From JAUUZQ01 sp964538375 (lineage in GTDB: Bacteria; Bacteroidota; Bacteroidia; Bacteroidales; GCA-2748055), in contig CAZIFQ010000004.1 of NCBI GenBank assembly GCA_964538375.1, positions 1-64,000 on the forward strand: DNA of 64,000 bases, written 5' to 3'. The translations under genes were made by a program, and so were the position numbers. The notes under the pieces were generated by a model. The model did no database searches, had not been told where the DNA came from, and saw nothing but the letters and a program-made list of their open reading frames with translations. The stretch's first letter is position 1; every line of letters starts with the position of its first letter. This document shows positions 1 to 8,087 of the stretch, piece after piece.

Positions 1-27
1 AACAATAAGTCGCTGTAGTTCAATTAA

Positions 28-1107
28 TTGGACGTTTTCGTTCAGGCACTAATTAACAGCAACACAGGAATACAAACCAAATGTGATGAATTATCTATTC
101 ATTTTGAAAAAGATAGTTTAGAAAGTGTTATTACGAATTTTAAAAACCTTCCAATAGAAGAACTGAAAAATACTTATCCAAATAAAACAGATTCGAGTGG
201 TTGGAATTTTCATAATGCTAAAATAGATTTAGTGGAAAATGAAATAAAGTATTCTAAGATATTGTACCGACCTTTTGATCTAAGAGAAACTATCTATACA
301 GGAAAAAGTAGTGGTTTTATTGGTCGTCCAAGGACTAGTACAATGCAACATCTTGTTAATGGCAATAACATTGGACTAATAACTTTAAGGATTAATGGTG
401 AAAATGAACAATTTGTATCACTAGTTACCAATTATATAATTGAAAAAGGAAGTTTACCAAGAGGAAATTATTCAATATTTCCTTTATACTTATATAATAC
501 TGAAAGTGAATTAAAAACCGATAAATCAAATAAAAATAGATCTCCAAATTTAAATATTGAAATCATTAATTCAATATCGGAAACATTGTCTATCTCATTT
601 TTGAATGAAAAAGAACAATCTGTAAACACCTATTCTCCAATAGACATTTTAGATTACATCTACGCCGTTTTACATTCGCCTTTTTACCGAGAGAAATACA
701 AAGAATTTCTTAAAATTGATTTTCCTAGAGTTCCATATCCAAAGGACAAAGACACATTCTGGAAACTAGTAAAACTTGGAGGTGAGTTAAGAGAGATTCA
801 TTTATTAGAAAGCCCGAAGGTCGAAAGTTACATTACTTCCTACCCTGTTGATGGAGATCATGGAGTAGTTAAACCAAAATATGAAGATAGCAAGGTCTGG
901 ATAAACGAAACTCAATATTTCGATAAAGTTCCTGAAGTAGCTTGGAACTTCTACATTGGTGGATACCAACCTGCCCAGAAATGGTTGAAAGACCGAAAGG
1001 GAAGAACTCTAAATTTTGAGGACATTCAGCACTATCAGAAAATTATTGTCGCATTAACGGAGACGGACAGGTTGATGAAGGAGATTGATAAGATTGAGAT
1101 TGAGTAA
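28..1107 (+). CDS. C-terminal fragment of a type ISP restriction-modification enzyme (target-recognition part)
   Basis: This is the C-terminal part of a single-chain type ISP (type IIG-like) enzyme, in which helicase-nuclease, adenine methyltransferase and DNA-specificity regions are fused. The segment around residues 215-260, with SPFYREKYKEFLKIDFPRVP and a following GELREIHLLE, and the tail with GGYQPAQKWLKDRKGR are typical of the type ISP C-terminal specificity domain. About 359 residues are present, against well over 1000 in full enzymes, so the motor and methyltransferase parts are missing from the window. The reading frame opens only at a TTG at 28, and the same frame has stops at 16 and 25. 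This means either a contig-edge error or a decayed gene. The residues right after the TTG already look like protein interior, so this is not a real start. The family call is from remembered motifs. Confidence 0.72.
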   Translation: MDVFVQALINSNTGIQTKCDELSIHFEKDSLESVITNFKNLPIEELKNTYPNKTDSSGWNFHNAKIDLVENEIKYSKILYRPFDLRETIYTGKSSGFIGRPRTSTMQHLVNGNNIGLITLRINGENEQFVSLVTNYIIEKGSLPRGNYSIFPLYLYNTESELKTDKSNKNRSPNLNIEIINSISETLSISFLNEKEQSVNTYSPIDILDYIYAVLHSPFYREKYKEFLKIDFPRVPYPKDKDTFWKLVKLGGELREIHLLESPKVESYITSYPVDGDHGVVKPKYEDSKVWINETQYFDKVPEVAWNFYIGGYQPAQKWLKDRKGRTLNFEDIQHYQKIIVALTETDRLMKEIDKIEIE

Positions 1108-1220
1108 CAAATTATAATTGAGTTATTTGAATGACAATGTTCTATACCTATGTATTATACAACATTTCGATTTAGAATATCATAAGATTACATCCCGTAT
1201 CCCTATGTTTTAATCTTCTT

Positions 1221-1300
1221 GTGTAAACGGTAAATAACACTCCACAACTTTCGGTAAATAAGAATACACAACTTTTGGCAACAATGGTACACAGTTTTTT
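1221..1300. repeat. Degenerate 23-24 bp tandem repeats, possible insertion-sequence end
   Basis: Near-copies of a 23-24 bp unit follow one another: TCCACAACTTTCGG at 1241, TACACAACTTTTGG at 1265 and TACACAGTTTT at 1288. CGGTAAATAA occurs at 1228 and again at 1252, exactly 24 bp apart. Multiple terminal repeats of this spacing and TACAC-TTT flavour resemble ends of IS21-family elements, but no istA or istB gene is present. The block lies directly upstream of the ORF at 1327. The repeats are seen directly; the IS21 link is inference. Confidence 0.45.
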
Positions 1301-1326
1301 CATTTGAAATAACTATTTTTATTAGC

Positions 1327-1965
1327 ATGATACTCCCTACAATGACCCATGAAGAATTAGTAAGAGAAATCTTTAAAGACTATGATATAGTTATTCGCAA
1401 GGCTGTACATCTTATGCAAGGGTTAAGAAGGAAGGCATTAAAATCCAAGGATAAGCACGTGCATAAGATATTTGATTATAAATCTATGCAGCAGAACAAC
1501 TGGTTAATATTTGTTGACTATCTCGTAAAAGACCCAACATTTATTGTTGTCGTATATTATTTGGATATAGCTGGCTTTAACGCAATAATGGTAACCTCTG
1601 ACCAGAGAAGTCTGGTGCATTATTCTTCACATTTTTTGGAGAGATATAATGAAAGATTCCTGAAGCACGAGAGCATCAATAAATTAGACCTACTGAAGCG
1701 ATTTCTTTATCAAAATCCAATAATACAAACGAAGCGTGTATCTGAAACGGATGAATATAAAAACAGGTTCTTCGGGAGATTAAAAGAAGGTATTGGATTG
1801 GGTTATTTTGAAGTTGTATCAATTCATAGCATCTATTTTTGTAAAACTTTCATTTCTAATGACATGATTTTTGAGAGCCAGCAGAGAGTATTTGACCTTA
1901 CAAGTTTTGAATATAAATTATATTGGAACGAAGCATACAAGAAAAGAAATATGGATGCGTTTTAG
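1327..1965 (+). CDS. Hypothetical protein, 212 aa
   Basis: I do not recognise a function. The protein is soluble in appearance, basic and rich in Tyr, Phe and Lys. It has no signal peptide and no membrane segment. Its central motif HYSSHFLERYNERF (about residues 98-111) recalls unnamed proteins of Bacteroidota mobile regions, but I cannot attach a family name. ATG at 1327 is close to a second ATG at 1342, and either could serve. The gene stands alone, with the degenerate tandem repeats of 1221-1300 just upstream and low-GC sequence downstream. A role connected with the suspected mobile element is possible but unsupported. Confidence 0.55.
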   Translation: MILPTMTHEELVREIFKDYDIVIRKAVHLMQGLRRKALKSKDKHVHKIFDYKSMQQNNWLIFVDYLVKDPTFIVVVYYLDIAGFNAIMVTSDQRSLVHYSSHFLERYNERFLKHESINKLDLLKRFLYQNPIIQTKRVSETDEYKNRFFGRLKEGIGLGYFEVVSIHSIYFCKTFISNDMIFESQQRVFDLTSFEYKLYWNEAYKKRNMDAF

Positions 1966-2108
1966 AAAACCTCAACCTATTTTTAACACCTCAACCTTTT
2001 TTAATTCATTAAAAATATCAATTATTTATCCTCCTTTAATTGAAAATAGTACCCCAAATTAATAACCCAAATATAATTGTATCTAAAAACTATCTAATAC
2101 GCACCAGA

Positions 2109-2142
2109 CCTCCCCTGTAATTGAGCATCAAACAAAGGGAGG
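2109..2142 (+). repeat. 34-bp element, left copy of an inverted pair
   Basis: The element starts CCTCCCCTGTAATT and ends AAAGGGAGG, with 11 variable bases between. An inverted copy sits at 3109-3142, exactly 1000 bp away. Each copy can also fold on itself through CCTCCC/GGGAGG. The pair brackets the PKD-domain lipoprotein gene. Confidence 0.6.
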
Positions 2143-2275
2143 GTTCTTCTTTTCTTGTCTATAACAATGGGTATATGCAAAGTTGGCTATTGCGAGTTTA
2201 AATCATAGCAAACAGATACAATTATTATGTGGACTGTATCCCTGGTATATACTGTTGTTTCGTCTATTTTATAGA

Positions 2276-2989
2276 CTAACTTTCATCCCAATTTACAATA
2301 TCAACATCTCCTTTATAATACACTTCGGTATTTGGAGCATTAATTTCTAATTCAATAGGATTAGAAGCAGATATAATCTTAACTGTACCCCCTTCTAAAC
2401 TTGTTTCATTGGTATCTCCACTTACGTAATTGGAAATTGCCCAACTATCATCAATAATTGTAAATGTCCCTTCGGTAAATGTCCCAACTAAAAATACAGT
2501 TACCCATTCGCCTGTTCCATCAAATTGGTCATTTGCAATATCAATGATTCCATCACCTCCTAAATTGATCATAAATCTTTTCACTCCTTCTTCATATGTA
2601 TAGTGCGCTACAAATGCCTGAGTTAAAGGAAATGTCTCATCATTATGAATTAAATGATTAGTTCTACTCGAAGTTACAAGCAAATTTTTAGAAATTGAAT
2701 CAACACTAGTTTCATTAATTGCAGCCAGTTGAACGACAAAGTCACCGCTCTCTTCGTAGGTATGAGCTGGATTCTCCTCAGTGGAGAAAGTACCATCTCC
2801 AAAATTCCAAGCATAGCTTGTAGCATTTTCTGAGCAATTAGAAAAAGAAATTTCAGTACTATCTTTTAATTCAACTGTCGGAGAATAATCAAAGCAAGCA
2901 ACAGCATTAGGTTCTGATTGTTCTCCTTCTTCACAAGAAGAGAATATTCCTATTAGGAATGGTAATAAAAAATAAATCTTCGTTTTCAT
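2276..2989 (-). CDS. PKD-domain lipoprotein
   Basis: This is a predicted exported lipoprotein of 237 residues. The N-terminus is a lipoprotein signal with Cys19 (IGIFSSC). Residues about 30-105 form a PKD-like immunoglobulin fold, recognisable by YAWNFGDGTFSTEENPAHTY; such folds usually mediate protein or polysaccharide contacts on Bacteroidota surface proteins. The C-terminal half (about 110-237) is unrecognised, beta-rich and acidic, and could be a ligand-binding or structural domain. It is transcribed leftwards, is not in an obvious operon, and is bracketed by the inverted 34-bp elements at 2109 and 3109, suggesting it moved or rearranged as a unit. The substrate is unknown. Confidence 0.75.
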   Translation of the reverse strand: MKTKIYFLLPFLIGIFSSCEEGEQSEPNAVACFDYSPTVELKDSTEISFSNCSENATSYAWNFGDGTFSTEENPAHTYEESGDFVVQLAAINETSVDSISKNLLVTSSRTNHLIHNDETFPLTQAFVAHYTYEEGVKRFMINLGGDGIIDIANDQFDGTGEWVTVFLVGTFTEGTFTIIDDSWAISNYVSGDTNETSLEGGTVKIISASNPIELEINAPNTEVYYKGDVDIVNWDES

Positions 2990-3108
2990 AATTGTTGGGG
3001 TTTTGGAAGTTCATTTTGATAAGCAATACTAAAAATAAGATAAAATGCTGTTTTACACAAATACTAATAATGTTTGTATTGGCAATCTTGTCCCAAATAT
3101 CTAAATAT

Positions 3109-3142
3109 CCTCCCTTTATTCGATACATAATTACAGGGGAGG
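3109..3142 (-). repeat. 34-bp element, right copy of an inverted pair
   Basis: Read on the minus strand this copy again starts CCTCCCCTGTAATT and ends AAAGGGAGG. It differs from the copy at 2109 mainly in the 11 central bases. The adjacent minus-strand sequence AGTGGCTCAA is of a kind seen at some insertion-sequence ends, but there is no transposase. Confidence 0.6.
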
Positions 3143-3201
3143 TTGAGCCACTTTTAGTGACCAAAATATACTAAGGAATTATTTGGGGGAGGAAATATGC
3201 C

Positions 3202-4398
3202 TTAAAAGAGCTTTTTCCGTGTGCGTCTTTTTAATTCTTTGATTTTTTGCAGCTCCAAACCAAAAGGTTTTCTCTTATTCTTTTTAATATCAATCAAATT
3301 TTCTCCTTTATTCATATTTGATCCATAATATAATTGCTCTGCACTTAATGAAATAGTAAAGATTTCTATTTCTTCAGAAAGAAAATCCTGATCAATAAAT
3401 ATCTGATCACCATCGAGAATTACAGAATTATTAACTGTCCTTAAAACATTGAAATTCGTACTATAATCAACTGATCTGCCAACAGCGTTATCATAAATTT
3501 CTAACATACTTTTTGAAGTCGGATTATTTGATTCAATGTAACTTAAATCTAATTCGTAATAAGTATACAGATCATTTATTAGATCCTCTTCCTTTTTTAT
3601 ATTCCAAGCTGCCTTTGTCTCAATGTCTGATGAACTAACATACAATTTCTCTTCGTTATTGTTGATCGGTAGAGTTGCAAAGAACTTTACAAATCTTGAA
3701 TTTGGTGGAATACTCACTAATTTTGGTAGGTGATTCCTTTCGAGAGATTGCTGCTTATAAGTGTTGTAAAGACTCCCAAGTTTAAGTAATTGAACAATTT
3801 TTGCTTCATCCATAGGATATAAAACCTGATCACCTATTTCAACCGTAATATTCTGATCAAATACTTTGTGTGAATCAGTTGTATTTGAGATCTCCACACG
3901 ATAGACATTTAAATATTTATCTCCAATATAATATGGATTTGCAAATATGTATCTGTCAAAACTAGTTACAGGATCTTCTTCTTCAATATTAAAATATTTC
4001 TTTATCTGCCCCAAAAGGCCAGTATATTCATCTTTTGATATTTTACTATTATCAATTAACCAATTAAGACCTTCTACTAAAAACTCTTGATCTGATTTTG
4101 ATTGCTTTTTTACTTTCTTTCTGACAAGGAAATATTCCTCTCGTGAAGATTCAAAATTGGAATAATCAAACTTCCCGTTAAAGGTATTTTCTTGAATAAA
4201 TAAGTTATTTAGTTCATCAGGTGAAATGGGAGTTATTTTTAATTTGATGCCATCTTTAGAAATTTCATCGATAATTGGATCGTAGGCAATATTCACTCTA
4301 TAGCCTGTTTCAGTAAGTTCTACTTTTTTGATATTATTTTGAATACTGCAGGCGGGAAATAGCAAAACGATAGCTACAAGTGTCAAATATTTCTTCAT
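3202..4398 (-). CDS. Hypothetical lipoprotein, 398 aa
   Basis: The protein begins with a lipoprotein signal peptide ending at Cys17 (LLFPAC), so it should be anchored to a membrane. The rest is not recognised. It is charged and beta-rich, with no transmembrane segment. The region around residues 170-250 (isoleucine/valine strands, PNSRFVKFFATLPI) looks like an immunoglobulin-like sandwich, but this is only an impression. The last 30 residues are very basic (ELKRRTRKKLF). The start ATG is followed immediately by the Lys-Lys signal start, as expected. No operon partner is evident. Confidence 0.6.
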   Translation of the reverse strand: MKKYLTLVAIVLLFPACSIQNNIKKVELTETGYRVNIAYDPIIDEISKDGIKLKITPISPDELNNLFIQENTFNGKFDYSNFESSREEYFLVRKKVKKQSKSDQEFLVEGLNWLIDNSKISKDEYTGLLGQIKKYFNIEEEDPVTSFDRYIFANPYYIGDKYLNVYRVEISNTTDSHKVFDQNITVEIGDQVLYPMDEAKIVQLLKLGSLYNTYKQQSLERNHLPKLVSIPPNSRFVKFFATLPINNNEEKLYVSSSDIETKAAWNIKKEEDLINDLYTYYELDLSYIESNNPTSKSMLEIYDNAVGRSVDYSTNFNVLRTVNNSVILDGDQIFIDQDFLSEEIEIFTISLSAEQLYYGSNMNKGENLIDIKKNKRKPFGLELQKIKELKRRTRKKLF

Positions 4399-4445
4399 AA
4401 TTGTTGGGATTTGATCTACTAAAGTTATTGATTATTAAACAGTAA

Positions 4446-4601
4446 TCAAAACTTGGTAGGCTTTGAATCATTTGTCATTATCCTTTTCAGCGTTTCAGCG
4501 AAAACAATTACTTTATAAGACAAATAACCTGACCTAAATTCTTTTACATCCTGCTCAGCAATACGATCAATTTCCTTTTGTGTCCATCTTCGTTTCTTCA
4601 T
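4446..4601 (-). CDS. Small hypothetical protein, 51 aa
   Basis: A short ORF reads MKKRRWTQKEIDRIAEQDV and ends KPTKF. Its basic N-terminus followed by an amphipathic helix resembles the first helix of SANT/Myb-like or homing-endonuclease-associated motifs. That similarity is weak, and I assign no function. It has an ATG start and an ordinary codon pattern, but no clear ribosome binding site. It lies between two minus/plus divergent genes and may equally be a decayed remnant. Confidence 0.35.
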   Translation of the reverse strand: MKKRRWTQKEIDRIAEQDVKEFRSGYLSYKVIVFAETLKRIMTNDSKPTKF

Positions 4602-4604
4602 AAC

Positions 4605-4650
4605 GTTTTTACTGGTTAATGTGATGAGAAGGTTAAATATCGGTTAGAAA
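4605..4650 (+). repeat. Direct repeat, upstream copy (partner at 5585-5625)
   Basis: The sequence CGTTTTTACTGGTTAATGTG followed by ATGAGAAGG and AATATCG recurs with a few changes at about 5585-5625 in the same orientation. Here it lies directly before the relic of the nuclease 5' end at 4688. The second copy lies before the gene at 5669. Confidence 0.5.
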
Positions 4651-4687
4651 TGGAATTATTTTCATAAGTTTATTCAAATACCGAATT

Positions 4688-4744
4688 ATGGCCCCTAGAA
4701 TAAAAGCATTTCTATTTTTTCGCTACCTTAATCCTTATCAATAA
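4688..4744 (+). pseudogene. Relic of the 5' end of the endonuclease gene
   Basis: An 18-codon reading frame starts MAPRIKAFLFF and stops at once. The real secreted nuclease at 6205 starts MAPRIRAFLSIFF. The similarity extends upstream: TTTATTCAAA precedes the ATG at the same distance in both. This is therefore a truncated copy of the nuclease leader and signal-peptide start. It implies a duplication or insertion that separated it from the intact gene 1.5 kb downstream. Confidence 0.6.
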
Positions 4745-4769
4745 AATACAAACCTCAATAACTCCAACA

Positions 4770-5537
4770 ATGAATTACTTCATTTATTTAAAAACCAACA
4801 TGAAATCTTTTAGTTTGAAAAATTTAAGTAAAGATCAATTAGAACATATTATAGATGGATACTATTCAGCAAAAAAAAGTTTTACAATAAATGGTGATAA
4901 ATATTATTTCGGAAATCCAATGTCATTTAAGATATATGAAAATGAGAGAGAACTTTCAGATGCAATGTTAGTTGATGCAATAAAGAGCAAGAATGACTAT
5001 GATGAAGATATATTTGGTAAAATTATATTTAATGACAATTTATTCGCCAGAGTTGCTCATGATGTTACGGCTGAGAATATAGGTGATATAGGCTACGGAG
5101 AAGGACTAAATTCCTCCCCTTTATTTTCAGATTCTACTTCTGAAAAGTATATCGCAGAAGAGAGGATTATTGGGCTTTCTATGCTCAAATCTGAAATATT
5201 TGATTTTTCAAAACTCATACAGTTATGCAAAGAAGTGAACAGCAATTATCAACTGGGTAATTATTATGCTTTAGGAATGTTGATTAGGACTATTACAAAT
5301 CATATCCCCCCTATTTTTGGATTTCCAACTTTTACTGAGGTTGCCAATAATTATAATGGAGGCAAAAGTTTTAAAGGAAACATGACAAACCTTAGCAATT
5401 CAATGAAACATATCGCTGATGGATTTCTGCATGAGCAAATCCGCAAATCAGAAGATTTAGTAACCAAGGAGCAGGTTCAGTTCAGAGCTGACATCGATAG
5501 ATTATTAGAAGAATTAATTAGGCTTGTAAAATCCTAA
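4770..5537 (+). CDS. Hypothetical protein with a conserved C-terminal helical domain, possible defence link
   Basis: The protein has 255 residues and no signal peptide. The N-terminal half contains a beta-rich region (DKYYFGNPMSFKIYENEREL). The C-terminal half (about 150-253) has the run IRTITNHIPPIFGFPTF, then NNYNGGKSFKGNM, a stretch of helices with IADGFLHEQIR, and ends RLLEELIRLVK. I recall this C-terminal pattern from unnamed bacterial proteins in phage-defence neighbourhoods, and the helix content could suit a HEPN-like fold. No RxxxxH catalytic motif is obvious, so that idea is speculative. A second possible start is ATG at 4800. It lies between duplicated sequences at 4605/4688 and 5585, consistent with acquisition. 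Confidence 0.6.
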   Translation: MNYFIYLKTNMKSFSLKNLSKDQLEHIIDGYYSAKKSFTINGDKYYFGNPMSFKIYENERELSDAMLVDAIKSKNDYDEDIFGKIIFNDNLFARVAHDVTAENIGDIGYGEGLNSSPLFSDSTSEKYIAEERIIGLSMLKSEIFDFSKLIQLCKEVNSNYQLGNYYALGMLIRTITNHIPPIFGFPTFTEVANNYNGGKSFKGNMTNLSNSMKHIADGFLHEQIRKSEDLVTKEQVQFRADIDRLLEELIRLVKS

Positions 5538-5668
5538 ATGCGATATTATTGAATAAGAATCGGCTTGGAGTGGTCTAGCCTTCCGTTTTTCCAGTTAATG
5601 TGATGAAGAAGGGAAATATCGTATATTGAGAGTGATTTTTTGTAATTTGTACAATCAAGAAGAATATT

Positions 5669-6145
5669 ATGAAAAAATTATTATTTGCGTTGCTAATCCT
5701 ATGTAGCATAGGAAGTAACGCTCAAAACTTTCAAATTGAATCAAACAAAGTAATATGGGAATTTAATTCTCAAAAATCTTATTCAAAAATATATGCTGAG
5801 CTATTAACAACTGGAAATTTTGAAGATTTTGTTGTATTAGATTCATTAATTAGTTGTACTATTTTTCCTACAACAATACTGTATAAAGAATTAGGTTATA
5901 ATAACTATAATATTCCCATTTATATGAGAGATTATAATATATCTGGAAACGTAATTATTGTGCCTCATAATTCGGGTTCTAAAATAATGATTAAGAATAT
6001 TAAGTTTGTAAATAAATATTCGGACTCAGAATCATTTACTCCTGCGGAAACATGGTTTTTAAAGAGACAAGAATATTCAAAATCATTCTCAAAATTTAAT
6101 AAGCTCGTAGATTACACATTTATTCAATTATTTGGCTTACAGTGA
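5669..6145 (+). CDS. Secreted hypothetical protein, 158 aa
   Basis: The N-terminus is a clear Sec signal peptide with a likely cleavage after SIGSNA. The mature part of about 140 residues is beta-rich with many Tyr, Ile and Asn residues and resembles no family I can name. Paired beta-strands (SGNVIIVPHNSGSKIMIKNI) suggest a small periplasmic fold, comparable in size to START- or DUF4468-like domains of Bacteroidota secreted proteins, but this is a guess. It lies between the second copy of the direct repeat and the nuclease gene, in the same direction as the nuclease, and could be co-transcribed with it. Confidence 0.6.
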   Translation: MKKLLFALLILCSIGSNAQNFQIESNKVIWEFNSQKSYSKIYAELLTTGNFEDFVVLDSLISCTIFPTTILYKELGYNNYNIPIYMRDYNISGNVIIVPHNSGSKIMIKNIKFVNKYSDSESFTPAETWFLKRQEYSKSFSKFNKLVDYTFIQLFGLQ

Positions 6146-6204
6146 TTGAACTAAAATCTGTCTTAAATGCAGATATTCTCCTAAATTTATTCAAACTCTA
6201 AACC

Positions 6205-7254
6205 ATGGCCCCAAGAATCAGAGCGTTTCTATCAATCTTCTTTGTATGTATCATTGTAAGTGCGCAGGGCCAAATCCCTGAAGGCTATTACACCAATGCT
6301 GAAGGTATAGAGGGTGAAGAGCTTAAATCAGTCTTAAATGATTTTATTGAAGGTCATACTGAATATCCATATACAAGTACCTCAACCGATGTATGGGATA
6401 TTCTAAAAGAGTCAGATAGAGATACTGCGAATCCTGACAACGTAATTCTTTTCTACACTGGGTGGTCAGTGGATGCAGCACAGGAATATAATAATGCCTC
6501 TGGATGGTCGAGAGAACACGTATGGGCAAAGTCAAGGGGAGACTTCGGGACAGATAAAGGTGCTGGGACTGATGCCCATCATTTGCGCCCTTGTGACATA
6601 AGCGTAAACAGCGCCAGGAACAACCGTTGGTTTGACAACTGTACTGAACCACACCTTGATGGAGGACAAGAGACTGGGTGTTTTACTAGTAGCACTAGCT
6701 GGGTCTGGCAGCCCAGAGATGAAGTAAAGGGAGACGCTGCAAGAATGATATTCTATATGGCCACAAGATACGAAGGAGAAGATGGAGAGCTTGATCTGGA
6801 AGTAATAGACTACCTACCTGATGACAACTATACAAAAGATCCCATTCATGCCAAATTAGAGGCTCTATTGGAGTGGCATCTGGAAGATCCCGTTGATGAT
6901 TTTGAAAGAAACAGGAATGAAGTAGTTTACAGCTACCAGCATAACAGGAATCCATTTATTGATCATCCTGAATACGTTAGTTTGATCTGGGAAAACAATC
7001 AGGGTGTCGTGAGTGAGGTAACTGATATGGGAGTATATCCGAATCCAGCAAGCCGTATGATTCATGTTAATAATCCAAACAGAAGAGATCTTATACTATA
7101 CAACTATATGGGTCTCCCTAAAGGTTATTATAATAACTCAGAGCTTGATCTCAGTGAAATTGATTCTGGTATTTATATATTAGTTATGTTGGACACGGTT
7201 GGCCATCCTATAACATCGTCTAAGATTTTAATTAAGTCAAGAAGCGTATTATAA
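6205..7254 (+). CDS. Secreted endonuclease I family nuclease with T9SS sorting domain
   Basis: This is a predicted extracellular DNase/RNase of the endonuclease I (EndA/NucM, beta-beta-alpha metal) family. It has a signal peptide (1-22), then the nuclease domain at about 30-255. SREHVWAKSRGDF (102-114, His105 the likely general base), GTDAHHLRPCD (121-131) and the Asn/Arg-rich SVNSARNNRWFD (133-144) supply metal and catalytic residues. A second conserved patch is HNRNPFIDHPEY (246-257). From about 270 to the end there is a type A Por secretion C-terminal domain (YPNPASRMIHV, then IDSGIYIL), so export through T9SS is expected. It probably scavenges phosphate and nucleosides from environmental nucleic acid. 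A relic of its first codons lies at 4688. Confidence 0.92.
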   Translation: MAPRIRAFLSIFFVCIIVSAQGQIPEGYYTNAEGIEGEELKSVLNDFIEGHTEYPYTSTSTDVWDILKESDRDTANPDNVILFYTGWSVDAAQEYNNASGWSREHVWAKSRGDFGTDKGAGTDAHHLRPCDISVNSARNNRWFDNCTEPHLDGGQETGCFTSSTSWVWQPRDEVKGDAARMIFYMATRYEGEDGELDLEVIDYLPDDNYTKDPIHAKLEALLEWHLEDPVDDFERNRNEVVYSYQHNRNPFIDHPEYVSLIWENNQGVVSEVTDMGVYPNPASRMIHVNNPNRRDLILYNYMGLPKGYYNNSELDLSEIDSGIYILVMLDTVGHPITSSKILIKSRSVL

Positions 7255-7428
7255 TTACCCTAGGGATATGCAAAACGCTAAGTATCTGACTATCAGGTAA
7301 GTCGTAATCACGAATAACCTGATAATCAAATAGTTGAGTAGTTCATAAATTTCATTTGAAGAAGTTGCCTAATGGGATGGTTATTCTCAACCATGTATAA
7401 TGATTATTGGCAATATTTCTTATTTCGC

Positions 7429-7749
7429 TTATTCTGTACATTGACACTTGTAAATAACTCTCATTCTAATACAATTTCCATATCCATTGACAGCTATACA
7501 TTGTTGCACACCCGATCCAAAAAATTCTGCTCCACTATAACCCCAATTTCTACATTTTGAAATAGCTTCTTGTTTAGCTTCCTCCCAATGTACAACAGGT
7601 TTGTCAAATGCTCCATACTCATAAAACATGGTAATTGTACCATCCGCTTTACTTCCGTCATAAACAGAAAGATATTTTTGAACCGTACAACTTGTCATTA
7701 ATAAAGGAATTGTAATTATCAATAAACATTTAAGTAAAAGTTTTTTCAT
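7429..7749 (-). CDS. YecR-like lipoprotein
   Basis: This is a small lipoprotein of the YecR-like family. I place the start at ATG 7749, the eighth codon of the longest frame, because it gives a normal signal (MKKLLLKCLLIITIPLLMTSC) ending in a lipobox Cys. The mature domain carries the family pattern SKADGTITMFYEYG, WEEAKQEAISKC, WGYSGAEFF and a Cys-rich end (CIRMRVIYKCQC). The paired Cys residues may form disulfides in the periplasm. The biological role of the family is poorly known. In enterobacteria the name comes from a gene near flagellar loci, but nothing here suggests motility. Confidence 0.75.
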   Translation of the reverse strand: MKKLLLKCLLIITIPLLMTSCTVQKYLSVYDGSKADGTITMFYEYGAFDKPVVHWEEAKQEAISKCRNWGYSGAEFFGSGVQQCIAVNGYGNCIRMRVIYKCQCTE

Positions 7750-7903
7750 ATTATTAGTTCTTAGGCACATCTAATTTAAGTAAAAATTTAAGTAAAAAAC
7801 AAATTTTTAAACACATCGACAAGACATTCATTCAGGATAATATTGATACGGAAGCAAGGGAAGGTATTTGGTAATTAACCCAAATATCGGTCTGGGACAA
7901 ATG

Positions 7904-7940
7904 TAAAAGGACACAATCCATATTGAACTGTATCCTTTTA
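7904..7940 (-). terminator. Hairpin terminator behind the tRNA-Val relic
   Basis: TAAAAGGACACA (7904-7915) pairs with TGTATCCTTTTA (7929-7940) with one mismatch. It lies about 40 bp past the 3' end of the tRNA-Val fragment in its direction of transcription, as the original terminator of that tRNA would. Confidence 0.55.
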
Positions 7941-7978
7941 TGTAATCTATGTTTTTGAAATACTTCTGCAACCCTTGC

Positions 7979-8025
7979 GGGAACTACCGTACTCGAACCA
8001 ATGACCTCCTGCTTGTAAGACAGGC
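7979..8025 (-). pseudogene. 3'-half tRNA-Val(TAC) relic
   Basis: On the minus strand the sequence reads CCTGTCTTACAAGCAGG, an anticodon arm with anticodon TAC, then GGTCATTGGTTCGAGTAC, a T-arm-like stretch with several changes. The acceptor end is degenerate. The 5' acceptor and D-arm are absent and replaced by unrelated AT-rich DNA. The surviving part runs from the anticodon stem to near the 3' end. That is the part duplicated when site-specific elements integrate into tRNA genes. Confidence 0.6.
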
Positions 8026-8087
8026 TTCTTTTGCAAAAAATTAAGATAAAACAGTACCAGTTATATGCCCAATGTATGCAAATAAAA

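Noticed and set aside
1871..2062. 63-aa plus-strand ORF overlapping the end of the 212-aa protein
   Set aside because: It overlaps a better supported frame by 95 bp and lacks a ribosome binding site or recognisable features.
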